From the NCBI GenBank assembly GCA_002733415.1, contig NVVR01000001.1:258493-322492 (forward strand): 64,000 nucleotides of DNA, given 5' to 3'. Below, piece by piece: positions 8,242 through 16,008 of the stretch (the stretch's first letter is position 1; each line of letters starts with the position of its first letter). This DNA is from Kordia sp. Its GTDB lineage: Bacteria; Bacteroidota; Bacteroidia; Flavobacteriales; Flavobacteriaceae. The position numbers and the translations under genes are program-made. Under the pieces are notes generated by a model, which did not search any database, had not been told where the DNA came from, and saw only the letters and a program-made list of their open reading frames with translations.

Positions 8242-10326
8242 ATGAAATTTACATCTTTTATTATATTTCTATTCATTGGAGTATTATCGTATTCACAAAC
8301 GATAAACAATTATGAAAAGTACCCTGTTTTTCCTGCTTGTGAAATGACAGAAATTTTTGAATTACCAGAATGTTTTAAGGGGAATGTTCGGCAGGCATTC
8401 TCGAAATCATTTATGATGCCAGAAATAATTGAGAAAGACAATTATGAGGGGAGAATGGACATCTTGTTTGAGGTTACAAAAGAAGGTGAGTTTAAAGTCA
8501 TATTTGCTAACGCCGCGTATGCTGAGTTAAAAGAGGAGGTTGAAAGGGTTTTTGGTGAATTTCCAGAAATAACAGCTGCTACTTATGATGGAAAGGCAGT
8601 GTATACACAATATGCGATGCAGGTATTAGTTCCTTCATTGGAATGGGTTACCTCTAACATTGATGAGAGCGCTTCTAAAAAACCAAAAAATAAGTTGGAA
8701 GCGGCTGCGATGGAGTATGATAGTATTATAAATTTAGGAGGTGGAAACACAAAAAAATATAAAAGCGGATTAAATATCCCTTTTACACATCAGAACTATG
8801 CGAAGTTTGATTACAATATCAATATAGTAGGAGCAAATTCACACACGGCTGTAAAACCATATAGTTATTCAGATGTTTTAAAATATTACGATTTTGAAGC
8901 TAATGTTTCATTACTTCAAAAGGATAAAAAGACATGGTTGGGTAAAAAGTTTTGGAATGAACATCTAATTGCATTTGAAGGAAAGGATTATTGGTTTACT
9001 GTAGATGTAGTGGCTGATCTGCAATTAGGGAAAGATCTGCAAAGTGAGTTGTCTTATACATATAATAATACACGTGCGATAAATGTGCAAGGTGGATTAG
9101 GTGAAAAATTAAGTTTTTCGGCTAGTATTTTCGAGAGCCAAGGTCGCTTTTCAGACTATGTGAATGCATATGCTGAAAGTATAAAACCTGATGGAGGAAA
9201 TCCAGCTATAGTGCCCGGAAGAGGTATTGCTAAGCCTCATGGAGATGACGCCTATGATTATCCAATTGCGGAAGGGTATTTGTCGTACCGTGCAAGTAAA
9301 ATGTTTACAGCTCAATTCGGACACGGTAAAAACTTTATAGGGGATGGTTACAGGTCTTTGCTTGTAAGTGATGTGGCAAGTCCGCACCCTTTTTTGAAAT
9401 TGAATACGTCTTTTTGGAAAATAAAATATACCAATACTTGGATGTGGTTAAAAGATGTGCGCCCAGAAGCAACGGTAGATGGAGCTTACGGAAGTAAGTA
9501 TATGGCAACACATTTTTTGAGTTGGAATGTATCTAAGAAATTAAATGTAGGGTTTTTTGAATCTGTATTGTGGACTAATAACAATAATAGAGGGTTTGAT
9601 GTCAATTATTTAAATCCGATTATATTTTATAGAGCTATTGAGTTTTCTACAGGATCAAGAGCAGGTAATGCATTGATTGGATTGAGTGGAAAGTATAAGG
9701 TATCCAATAAGGTTAATGTGTACGGGCAATTAATTATTGATGAGTTTTCTTCAAAAGATATTTTTGGCGGGAAAAAAAGCTGGAAAAACAAATTAGGATA
9801 TCAAGTAGGACTAAAATACTATAACGCGTTTAAAGTGAAAAATTTAATGCTTCAAGTAGAATATAACCAAGTGCGTCCTTATACGTATTCACATGATGAG
9901 TTATTGTTAAACTACGGGCATAATAATCAATCAATGGCGCATTTGTGGGGAGCGAATTTCAGAGAGGTGATAGGTATAGGTAATTATAACTACAAGCGTT
10001 GGTATGGTATGGCTAAATTAATCTATGGACAGCGTGGATTGGATAAAGGGGATGGTGTTAGTTATGGAGGAGATATTTATGTGAATAATGATTTACGCCC
10101 TTCTGATAATGGTATTGTGATTTTACAAGGAGATATCGCTAATGTTTTTATTGCCGACTTGCAAGCTGGATATTTGGTGAACCCTTCAACTAATTTGAAA
10201 GCATTTATAAATATAACGCAACGTAGTTTTTCTCCAGAAAATGCTCCAGTAGATTTTGAGAAGAATACAACGTGGTTTAATCTTGGATTTAGAACAGATT
10301 TATTTAATAATTATTCGGACTATTAG
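8242..10326 (+). CDS. remB: Gliding motility surface protein RemB, with TonB-C-like N-terminal domain
   Basis: A 694-residue exported protein (signal peptide to about Ser18-Gln19). Residues about 150-694 form a Wzi-like outer-membrane beta-barrel with many aromatic strands (for example FTAQFGHGKNFIGDGYRSLL). RemB in F. johnsoniae is a mobile cell-surface protein involved in gliding, and I recall it lying a few genes after sprA as here. Residues about 26-132 align by eye with the C-terminal part of the upstream TonB paralogues: VFPACE against VFPGCE, PECF against KKCM, then a strand-helix-strand pattern. So the protein looks like a TonB-C-like domain followed by a barrel. It has no CTD-type sorting signal, as expected for a membrane-integrated barrel. 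Confidence 0.82.
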   Translation: MKFTSFIIFLFIGVLSYSQTINNYEKYPVFPACEMTEIFELPECFKGNVRQAFSKSFMMPEIIEKDNYEGRMDILFEVTKEGEFKVIFANAAYAELKEEVERVFGEFPEITAATYDGKAVYTQYAMQVLVPSLEWVTSNIDESASKKPKNKLEAAAMEYDSIINLGGGNTKKYKSGLNIPFTHQNYAKFDYNINIVGANSHTAVKPYSYSDVLKYYDFEANVSLLQKDKKTWLGKKFWNEHLIAFEGKDYWFTVDVVADLQLGKDLQSELSYTYNNTRAINVQGGLGEKLSFSASIFESQGRFSDYVNAYAESIKPDGGNPAIVPGRGIAKPHGDDAYDYPIAEGYLSYRASKMFTAQFGHGKNFIGDGYRSLLVSDVASPHPFLKLNTSFWKIKYTNTWMWLKDVRPEATVDGAYGSKYMATHFLSWNVSKKLNVGFFESVLWTNNNNRGFDVNYLNPIIFYRAIEFSTGSRAGNALIGLSGKYKVSNKVNVYGQLIIDEFSSKDIFGGKKSWKNKLGYQVGLKYYNAFKVKNLMLQVEYNQVRPYTYSHDELLLNYGHNNQSMAHLWGANFREVIGIGNYNYKRWYGMAKLIYGQRGLDKGDGVSYGGDIYVNNDLRPSDNGIVILQGDIANVFIADLQAGYLVNPSTNLKAFINITQRSFSPENAPVDFEKNTTWFNLGFRTDLFNNYSDY

Positions 10327-10411
10327 GTCATAAGTGAGGATTAACTTTTCAGAAAGTATAAGGACGTAGTAGAGTATTGATGTTCTATTAAAAAACATAT
10401 GTGATAATCAT

Positions 10412-10443
10412 AACCTCACAAGTGTATAAAGCCTGTGAGGTTT
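10412..10443 (+). terminator. Weak terminator-like hairpin after remB
   Basis: A 9-bp stem (AACCTCACA 10412-10420 with TGTGAGGTT 10434-10442), a 13-nt loop and only a short T run. It lies 86 bp after the remB stop and before the ctaB promoter, so it may end the remB transcript. Confidence 0.5.
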
Positions 10444-10517
10444 CATAAGCAAATATCTTAATAAGAATCACTCCAATTACCGTTGGGAGATGATTTAAAA
10501 AAGTTATAAATAGACAG

Positions 10518-10549
10518 TTGTCTAAATTCGATAAAAAGGCGTAATTTTG
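10518..10549 (+). promoter_or_regulatory. Promoter of the oxidase-assembly operon (ctaB)
   Basis: TTG at 10518-10520, a 21-bp spacer and TAATTTTG at 10542-10549 fit the Bacteroidota -33/-7 pattern. It lies 26 nt upstream of the proposed TTG start of ctaB. Confidence 0.6.
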
Positions 10550-10575
10550 CAGTCAAATTTTAAGTATATAATACA

Positions 10576-11469
10576 TTGAACACTACACAAATTAGTACAA
10601 AATCAAATCTGTTTCAGGATTTTAAGGCTATCACAAAGCATCGTTTAGCGATTAGTGTAGTCTTTTCATCTGTTGCAGGGTATTTAATTGCTGTAGGTAA
10701 AGAAGTGGATTTTGTAGTATTGGCTATGTTAGCCGTTGGTGGTTACTGCATGGTTGGAGCGTCCAATGCGTATAATCAAATCATTGAACGCGATTTAGAT
10801 AAGTTAATGGATAGGACTAAAAACAGGCCTATTCCTTTAGGAACAATATCTGTTAAAGCTGCCTTTGTTATTGCTACGTTATTAACGATAATTGGTTTAG
10901 TAACACTGTATTTGATAAATCCTAAATCAGCAATGTTTGGTGCAATTTCCATATTTATGTATGTGAGCTTGTATACGCCATTAAAAACAAAAACGCCTCT
11001 GTCAGTTTTTGTTGGAGCATTTCCAGGAGCAATTCCTTTTATGTTAGGTTGGGTTGCAGCGACTAATGAGTTTGGTATTGAGCCAGGGACATTGTTTTTA
11101 ATGCAATTTTTATGGCAATTCCCGCATTTTTGGGCTATTGGTTGGTTTTTGTATGATGACTATGCAAAGGCAGGTTTTTTTATGTTGCCTACAGGAAAGA
11201 AAGATAAAAATACTGCAGTACAAATTATCATGTACACAATTTGGACAATTTTAGCATCCATAATTCCAGTGTTTGGTTTTACAGGTGATTTAAAATTATC
11301 AATAGTTGCAGCGGTAATCGTATTTATATTAGGATTAGGAATGTTGTATTACGCAATATTACTGTTCAAACGTATGGATGCAAAAACAGCGCGACAATTA
11401 ATGTTGGCGAGTGTTTCGTACATCACACTGTTGCAAATAGTATATATAGTAGATAAATTTTTACAATAA
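10576..11469 (+). CDS. ctaB: Protoheme IX farnesyltransferase (heme O synthase)
   Basis: A 297-residue polytopic membrane enzyme of the UbiA prenyltransferase superfamily that adds a farnesyl group to heme b to give heme O for heme-copper oxidases. The Asp-rich prenyl-diphosphate site is visible as NAYNQIIERDLDKLMDRT (about 64-81), followed by the family stretch KNRPIPLG. The loop LWQFPHFWAIGWFLYDDYAKAGFFMLP is also typical; its second Asp-rich motif is DDYAKAG. The start is a TTG; no in-frame ATG precedes the conserved part. It heads a run of oxidase subunit and assembly genes, with the next gene starting 3 bp after its stop. Also called cyoE. Confidence 0.96.
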   Translation: MNTTQISTKSNLFQDFKAITKHRLAISVVFSSVAGYLIAVGKEVDFVVLAMLAVGGYCMVGASNAYNQIIERDLDKLMDRTKNRPIPLGTISVKAAFVIATLLTIIGLVTLYLINPKSAMFGAISIFMYVSLYTPLKTKTPLSVFVGAFPGAIPFMLGWVAATNEFGIEPGTLFLMQFLWQFPHFWAIGWFLYDDYAKAGFFMLPTGKKDKNTAVQIIMYTIWTILASIIPVFGFTGDLKLSIVAAVIVFILGLGMLYYAILLFKRMDAKTARQLMLASVSYITLLQIVYIVDKFLQ

Positions 11470-11472
11470 AGA

Positions 11473-12057
11473 ATGGATTTAACACAAGGAACCGAAAAAG
11501 AGAAAATCGGAAGAGCTAAAAAAACAATGTTATGGTTTGCTATGATAAGCATGACGATGACGTTTGCTGGGTTAACTAGTGCGTATGTAGTAAGTAGTTC
11601 AAGACCAGATTGGTTGAAAGATTTTGATTTGCCGCCAATGTTATTATGGAGCACAATAGCAATACTAATGAGTAGTGTTACAATTCATATGGCAAAGAAT
11701 GCAATTCAAAAAGGCGATAATAAGCAAGGGATGTTCTTGTTGTTAGCAACAATGATTTTGGGTGCTGCATTTGTGGTTTTTCAACTGCAAGGATTTTCAT
11801 ATATGACTAATGAATTCGGGTATAACTTTACAGGACCAACAAGTAACGTTGTGATTTCGTTTATTTACATATTGGTGTCACTGCATATGGCGCACCTGTT
11901 TTCAGGCTTTATAGTGTTGTTAGTTGTAGTTTATAATCATTACAAACAACGCTATGGTAATGGACAAACACTTGGATTAGAGCTTGGTGTAATGTTTTGG
12001 CACTTTTTAGATTTTCTATGGGTGTATTTGTTTTTGTTTTTCTATTTCGTTAGATAA
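11473..12057 (+). CDS. Cytochrome c oxidase subunit III family protein (short form)
   Basis: A 194-residue membrane protein with five predicted helices. It carries subunit III features: MTFAGLTSAYVV in the first helix, an internal SLHMAHLFSGFIVLLVVVY helix with the conserved His pair, and the C-terminal FWHFLDFLWVYLFLFFYFV helix. Subunit III supports proton uptake and stability of the heme-copper oxidase in the inner membrane. It follows ctaB by 3 bp and precedes a longer subunit III paralogue. Two consecutive subunit III genes are common in flavobacterial oxidase clusters as far as I recall, although which oxidase each serves is not visible here. Confidence 0.92.
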   Translation: MDLTQGTEKEKIGRAKKTMLWFAMISMTMTFAGLTSAYVVSSSRPDWLKDFDLPPMLLWSTIAILMSSVTIHMAKNAIQKGDNKQGMFLLLATMILGAAFVVFQLQGFSYMTNEFGYNFTGPTSNVVISFIYILVSLHMAHLFSGFIVLLVVVYNHYKQRYGNGQTLGLELGVMFWHFLDFLWVYLFLFFYFVR

Positions 12058-12118
12058 TAAAAATACTTATTTTTGTTTTTTTAAGAAAATTTTATAATTC
12101 AATAATTAAATATATAGT

Positions 12119-13093
12119 ATGGGAGCTACAGTAGCTGTAAATTCTGGACATGATACAAGTAAAGGTTTCGGGAAGCCTTTCGAGATTAGTTATGGTAAAA
12201 TGATGATGTGGTTTTTCATCTTGTCTGATGCCTTAACATTCTCTGGTTTCATTGTTGCTTACGGATTTTCTAGATTTAAATTTATAGAAGAATGGCCAAT
12301 TGCCGATGAAGTGTTTAATCACTTCCCGTTTTTACATGGGGTAGATGCACCAATGTTATATGTTGCATTAATGACATTTGTATTAATTGCTTCTTCTGTA
12401 ACAATGGTATTAGCGGTTGATGCTGGTCATCATATGAAAAAGAACAAGGTAATAACATACATGTTCTTGACTATTATTGGTGGTGTAATCTTTGTTGGGT
12501 CTCAAGCATGGGAGTGGAAAAACTTCATTGCAGGAGGTTACGGAGCAGTAACAACTAAATCAGGGAAATTATTACAGTTTACCGATGCAGATGGTCATAG
12601 AGTTCGGATGAATACTTTTGTAGTCGCTACTGCAGCTGATAGAACGCAACATGTAATAGATAAAGGCTTGTGGTTCGAAAAAGAAGATGCCTTGCCACCT
12701 TATGCTATGAAGGACGTTGTGAGCTCATTTGCAGTGAACCCTAACTTAAGAGTTAGAACACAACAATTAACTGAAGCTGGTGAGAAAACAGTATTAAGTA
12801 GAGCAGAGTCTATTACGATGTTAAATAAGGGGGTGCGTTCTGTAGAAGGTGCGAACTTAAGAGAAAACGAATATGGACATCCGTTATTTGCTGATTTCTT
12901 TTTCTTTATTACAGGTTTTCACGGTTTTCACGTGCTTACAGGTATCTTAATAAACATTATCATTTTTATTAATGTTGTATTGGGTGTTTATGAGAGAAGA
13001 GGACAGTATGAAATGGTTGAAAAAGTTGGTTTATACTGGCACTTTGTAGATTTAGTTTGGGTATTCGTATTTACATTCTTCTACCTAGTTTAA
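12119..13093 (+). CDS. Cytochrome c oxidase subunit III (long form with periplasmic/cytoplasmic insertion)
   Basis: A 324-residue subunit III homologue. N-terminal helices (FEISYGKMMMWFFILSDALTF, split here at the family motif MMWFFILSDALTFSGF) and C-terminal helices with FFFITGFHGFHVLTG and YWHFVDLVWVFVFTFFYLV match the family. Between helix 4 and helix 5 there is a hydrophilic stretch of roughly 110 residues (about 145-260) that short subunit III proteins lack. TATTTTTG at 12068-12075 resembles a -7 element but no matching -33 box was found, so cotranscription with ctaB is more likely. The start ATG at 12119 is followed directly by conserved sequence. Confidence 0.93.
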   Translation: MGATVAVNSGHDTSKGFGKPFEISYGKMMMWFFILSDALTFSGFIVAYGFSRFKFIEEWPIADEVFNHFPFLHGVDAPMLYVALMTFVLIASSVTMVLAVDAGHHMKKNKVITYMFLTIIGGVIFVGSQAWEWKNFIAGGYGAVTTKSGKLLQFTDADGHRVRMNTFVVATAADRTQHVIDKGLWFEKEDALPPYAMKDVVSSFAVNPNLRVRTQQLTEAGEKTVLSRAESITMLNKGVRSVEGANLRENEYGHPLFADFFFFITGFHGFHVLTGILINIIIFINVVLGVYERRGQYEMVEKVGLYWHFVDLVWVFVFTFFYLV

Positions 13094-13155
13094 CTCGCTC
13101 AGCGCGATTTACTTAATTTTTATAATAAAATAGATAACGATTTAAAAGCATAACG

Positions 13156-13536
13156 ATGGCACAAGAAGTACAACCTTTCTTTTTCGGACTATTAAAACCA
13201 AAAAATAACATCAGTAAAATATGGATGGTATTTTGGTTATTATCTGCAGTAACAATTTTTGAAGTTGCTTTAGGACTTTGGAAGCCAGAATTCTTAGTTC
13301 AGAACAGAATAGTAGGGATGAAAATTTTAAACTGGATATTCATTATCTTAACGGTATACAAGGCATACTATATTACATGGGCATTCATGCACATGGATGG
13401 AGAAGCAAAATGGTTTAGACGTTCTGTTGTATGGACTGGGATGTTCTTAATACTATATCTTTCTTTTATTATCTTAATAGAAGGTGGTTATATTTATGAA
13501 ATCATGACATCATCATTTGTCACTAGAGATTTTTAG
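13156..13536 (+). CDS. Cytochrome c oxidase subunit IV-like membrane protein
   Basis: A 126-residue protein with three predicted helices. The second helix carries KAYYITWAFMHMDGEAKWFRR, matching the KAxxxxxxFMHL/M pattern of bacterial subunit IV (COX4 pro) proteins, which help copper insertion or assembly of subunit I. It is the last gene before a strong terminator at 13560-13592, so ctaB, two subunit III genes and this one probably form one operon. The N-terminal QPFFFGLLKPKNN is non-membrane. Confidence 0.88.
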   Translation: MAQEVQPFFFGLLKPKNNISKIWMVFWLLSAVTIFEVALGLWKPEFLVQNRIVGMKILNWIFIILTVYKAYYITWAFMHMDGEAKWFRRSVVWTGMFLILYLSFIILIEGGYIYEIMTSSFVTRDF

Positions 13537-13559
13537 TAGATGAATACATATTAATAAAT

Positions 13560-13592
13560 AAAAAAGACGGTTATTATAGCCGTCTTTTTTAT
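13560..13592 (+). terminator. Terminator of the ctaB-coxIII-coxIV operon
   Basis: A-rich 5' arm with GACGG (about 13560-13570), a 9-nt loop and CCGTC followed by six T residues. It begins 24 bp after the stop of the subunit IV-like gene. Confidence 0.9.
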
Positions 13593-13606
13593 TTTTGTAC
13601 TTTAAT

Positions 13607-13642
13607 CCCACCAGTGGGTTTAATTTCCCGAGGCTTGCCTCG
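13607..13642. repeat. Two short palindromes (CCCACCAGTGGG and CGAGGC-TT-GCCTCG)
   Basis: CCCACCAGTGGG at 13607-13618 is a 5-bp inverted repeat with a 2-nt centre. CGAGGC (13629-13634) and GCCTCG (13637-13642) form a perfect 6-bp stem with a TT loop. The first motif recurs at 13937-13948 and, with one change, at 37733-37744. They are GC-rich islands in AT-rich spacer; function unknown. Confidence 0.55.
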
Positions 13643-13768
13643 TACGAAAAATGTTATTGTAATTCATGACTCATGTGCTTGTACATAGGAAATAGATTAA
13701 TTTACACTGTCAGATACATAAGATAGAGGTGTGTTGAGATCTTTTTTATTGAGTAGTGTTTTGTAATA

Positions 13769-13929
13769 ATGCCAATTAAATTTCAAGGTGCTCATAAGTA
13801 AATTGAATTATTTTAGATTTAGTTGAGTTTAAAAACATAAGCATAGCCTTAGTTACGGTTATCTTTTTTAAGCGACAAATAGATTTAAAAGAAACTATTT
13901 AATTGTGCATTTTGAATTTTAATTGGTAT
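13769..13929. mobile_element. MITE-like element, copy A (~160 bp, terminal inverted repeats)
   Basis: About 160 bp nearly identical to 34144-34303. The ends are inverted repeats of about 18 bp: left ATGCCAATTAAATTTCAA and right TTGAATTTTAATTGGTAT (reverse complement ATACCAATTAAAATTCAA), with two mismatches. It is too short to encode a transposase and has no intact gene, which fits a miniature inverted-repeat element moved in trans. Read on the minus strand, the last part before the left end is an open frame ending in FTYEHLEI and a stop next to the repeat, possibly the relic of a transposase C-terminus. No clear target duplication was found. Confidence 0.65.
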
Positions 13930-13930
13930 A

Positions 13931-13948
13931 CCCCCCCCCACTAGTGGG
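13931..13948. repeat. Nine-C homopolymer overlapping a CCCACTAGTGGG palindrome
   Basis: Nine consecutive C residues (13931-13939), striking in this AT-rich DNA, run directly into CCCACTAGTGGG (13937-13948). The tract begins two bases after the right end of the MITE-like element and lies 27 bp upstream of the next start codon. Such tracts are prone to slippage. Confidence 0.7.
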
Positions 13949-13965
13949 TGAAAAAATAGATAGTT

Positions 13966-14649
13966 TTGAATAAAAAAAATCTCATACTAGGACTGTTGTT
14001 TGTTTGTCCGATAATCATTTACCTTTTCTTCGCAACGGGAGTGTATAACTTTTCGGCTTTACCGGTGGTTTCACATAATGTAAAAGAAGTTTCAGCCTTT
14101 AAAAATTTAAAAGGGGATAAGGTTCAGTTAAAAGATAAGTTGACCGTATTAGGGTTTTTAGGATCGGATTTAACCGATAGAAAAATTAATGTATATAATT
14201 TACACGAAAAAATATACAAGGGAATTCATAGTTCCGATGAAGATTTTCAAATGCTAATGCTACTTCCTAATGGAGCAGAAGCTCAAGTAGACGAAATCAT
14301 AGTAGAATTATCACGCTATGCTGAAATTAATAAATGGGAGTTTGCATTTGGGACTATGGAAGCGATTAATGAGGTGTACAACTCTTTGAACACTGATATG
14401 TATTTAGATGCTAATTTAGGAACAGATTTTACTTTTATAATTGATAAAGAACAAAAAGTAAGAGCAACGAATGATTCAAAACTGAAGAATTGTTTTGGTT
14501 ATGATGCAACCTCAGTTTCCGTATTGCATAAAATAATGGATAATGATGTTACCATTTTGTTATTTGAATACAACGCAGCTTTAAAGAGTAATTATACAAT
14601 TAATAGAAGAGATTCATTTTTAAAAATAAATCAAAAAGATGAAGAATAA
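13966..14649 (+). CDS. Membrane-anchored SCO/thioredoxin-like protein without the copper cysteines
   Basis: A 227-residue protein of unproven function. It has an N-terminal membrane anchor (about 6-28, LILGLLFVCPIIIYLFF) and an extracytoplasmic domain whose strands VLGFLGSDL and TDFTFIIDKEQKVRATND look like a degenerate thioredoxin fold. The CPxxCP copper site of SCO proteins is missing; the only cysteines are in the anchor and at KNCFGYD. The start is TTG, and its stop overlaps the next gene, a true SCO, by 11 bp, so they are coupled. The sequence TAGTTTTG at 13961-13968 resembles a -7 box but overlaps the start codon. A role in oxidase copper assembly is inferred from position only. Confidence 0.7.
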   Translation: MNKKNLILGLLFVCPIIIYLFFATGVYNFSALPVVSHNVKEVSAFKNLKGDKVQLKDKLTVLGFLGSDLTDRKINVYNLHEKIYKGIHSSDEDFQMLMLLPNGAEAQVDEIIVELSRYAEINKWEFAFGTMEAINEVYNSLNTDMYLDANLGTDFTFIIDKEQKVRATNDSKLKNCFGYDATSVSVLHKIMDNDVTILLFEYNAALKSNYTINRRDSFLKINQKDEE

Positions 14650-15376
14650 TAAATCATATATAGGAATTACATTTATCATTTTAGTTTTCGGAATATTTGT
14701 TGTCCCCAAAATAATTGATCGTATTTCTAATGACACAATTACTGAGGGTAACCGATTGAATAAAATAAAGATAGGAGTGCTGACAACTAATACGGATTCA
14801 GGATTGGTGAAATTCAGTAAAGTGCCAGAATTCAATTTCAGAAACCAGGATAGTCTTGAACTTGGAAATTCATTTTTTAAAGGAAAAGTATATGTGGTAG
14901 AATTCTTTTTTACTACTTGTCCAACTATTTGTCCTATCATGACTGAAAGTATGTTACAAATTGAAGATAAGTTTGGAGATTTAGATAATTTTGCAATAGC
15001 TTCTTTTACTATTAATCCAGTTTATGACACACCATCAATTTTAAAGGAATATATTGCTACTCACGGTATTAAGTCTAAGAACTGGCAAATGCTTACTGGT
15101 AATCATGATGACATCATGAAACTGGCTAATAAAGGGTTTAACTTGTATGCGGCTATGGAAGATAAAGCGCCTGGAGGATTTGAACATTCAGGAATGTTTG
15201 CATTGGTAGATAAAAACGGTTTTATTCGTTCAAGAAAAGATGAGTATGGGAATCCTATTTTATGCTATCGGGGAATTACTGAATCCAGTAAAGATGAATT
15301 AGGAGAAGTGATTGATACGTCATACCATCAATTAACAGAATTAAAACAAGATATTATAAAATTACTTAAAGAGTAA
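14639..15376 (+). CDS. SCO1/SenC family copper chaperone
   Basis: A 245-residue membrane-anchored protein (helix about 7-23) with a thioredoxin-fold domain. The copper site is intact: FTTCPTICPIM provides Cys94 and Cys98 and FEHSGMFALVDKNG provides His183. SCO proteins deliver copper to, or reduce, the CuA site of cytochrome oxidase subunit II in the periplasm. Its ATG lies within the end of the SCO-like gene upstream (11 bp overlap), pointing to translational coupling. The setting beside oxidase subunits and DUF420 supports the assembly role. Confidence 0.95.
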   Translation: MKNNKSYIGITFIILVFGIFVVPKIIDRISNDTITEGNRLNKIKIGVLTTNTDSGLVKFSKVPEFNFRNQDSLELGNSFFKGKVYVVEFFFTTCPTICPIMTESMLQIEDKFGDLDNFAIASFTINPVYDTPSILKEYIATHGIKSKNWQMLTGNHDDIMKLANKGFNLYAAMEDKAPGGFEHSGMFALVDKNGFIRSRKDEYGNPILCYRGITESSKDELGEVIDTSYHQLTELKQDIIKLLKE

Positions 15377-15398
15377 TTTTAATAACATGTCATTGTGA

Positions 15399-15420
15399 AT
15401 GTTGATCTTTTTATCAACAT
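15399..15420. other. Small hairpin between SCO and DUF420 genes
   Basis: ATGTTGAT (15399-15406) and ATCAACAT (15413-15420) form a perfect 8-bp stem around a CTTTTT loop. It has no following T run, so it is unlikely to terminate; it may protect or tune the mRNA. Confidence 0.35.
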
Positions 15421-15465
15421 GTAGCAATCTGTTACTATTTAACCCTCACTGAAAAACATTAAAAA

Positions 15466-16008
15466 ATGAATACACAAAACGCAACAGAACAGAAATATAA
15501 TAAGTGGATTTGGATACTATCAATAGTAATTCCATTAGCTGTTGCAGGATTGTTCGGAGTGAATTTAAAACGATTGGGTTTCGATGTGGAGCCATTAACT
15601 TTTTTACCGCCTATTTACGCTACTATAAACGGTTTCACGGCAGTGGTATTAGTATTTGCAGTAATAATGATTAAAAAGGGAAATAGAATAGCTCATGAGC
15701 GCTTAATGAAGTTGGCTATTGCTTTATCTGTCTGTTTCTTGTTATTGTATATAGGGTATCACATGACTTCTGAATCAACAAAGTTTGGAGGAGAGGGAGC
15801 AATCAAATTTATATATTACTTTATCTTGATAACACATATATTATTGTCAATTGCAGTAATCCCTTTGGTGTTGATAACCTATGTAAAAGCATTAGCACAA
15901 CGTTTTGATAAACATAAAAAAATTGCCAGAATAACTTTTCCGCTGTGGTTGTATGTTGCTGTAACGGGGGTTGTTGTTTATGTAATGATATCTCCTTATT
16001 ATGTTTAG
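15466..16008 (+). CDS. DUF420 membrane protein (CtaM-like oxidase assembly factor)
   Basis: A 180-residue protein with five predicted helices. It matches the DUF420 pattern: FLPPIYATINGFTAVVLV, KKGNRIAHERLMKLAI, YHMTSESTKFGG and a final YVMISPYY. In Bacillus the DUF420 protein CtaM is required for assembly of aa3-type oxidase, with conserved histidines thought to bind heme or metal; His-Glu at IAHERLM and the His in YIGYHMTSES are candidates here. It sits between SCO and a small CxxC protein and overlaps the latter by 8 bp. Assignment to the family is firm; the precise assembly step is not known here. Confidence 0.88.
   Translation: MNTQNATEQKYNKWIWILSIVIPLAVAGLFGVNLKRLGFDVEPLTFLPPIYATINGFTAVVLVFAVIMIKKGNRIAHERLMKLAIALSVCFLLLYIGYHMTSESTKFGGEGAIKFIYYFILITHILLSIAVIPLVLITYVKALAQRFDKHKKIARITFPLWLYVAVTGVVVYVMISPYYV

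Larger units (their letters stand above)
13537..13965. other. Gene-free interval with terminator, palindromes, MITE-like element and C tract
   Basis: These 429 bp contain no credible gene. In order they hold a terminator (13560-13592), two short palindromes (13607-13618 and 13629-13642), an unassigned stretch, a MITE-like element (13769-13929), a run of nine C residues (13931-13939) and a third palindrome (13937-13948). The density of repeats suggests an insertion-tolerant spacer that splits the oxidase genes from the SCO genes. Confidence 0.8.

Noticed and set aside
13961-13968. TAGTTTTG as the promoter of the SCO-like gene
   Set aside because: It overlaps the proposed start codon and has no -33 partner; probably chance.
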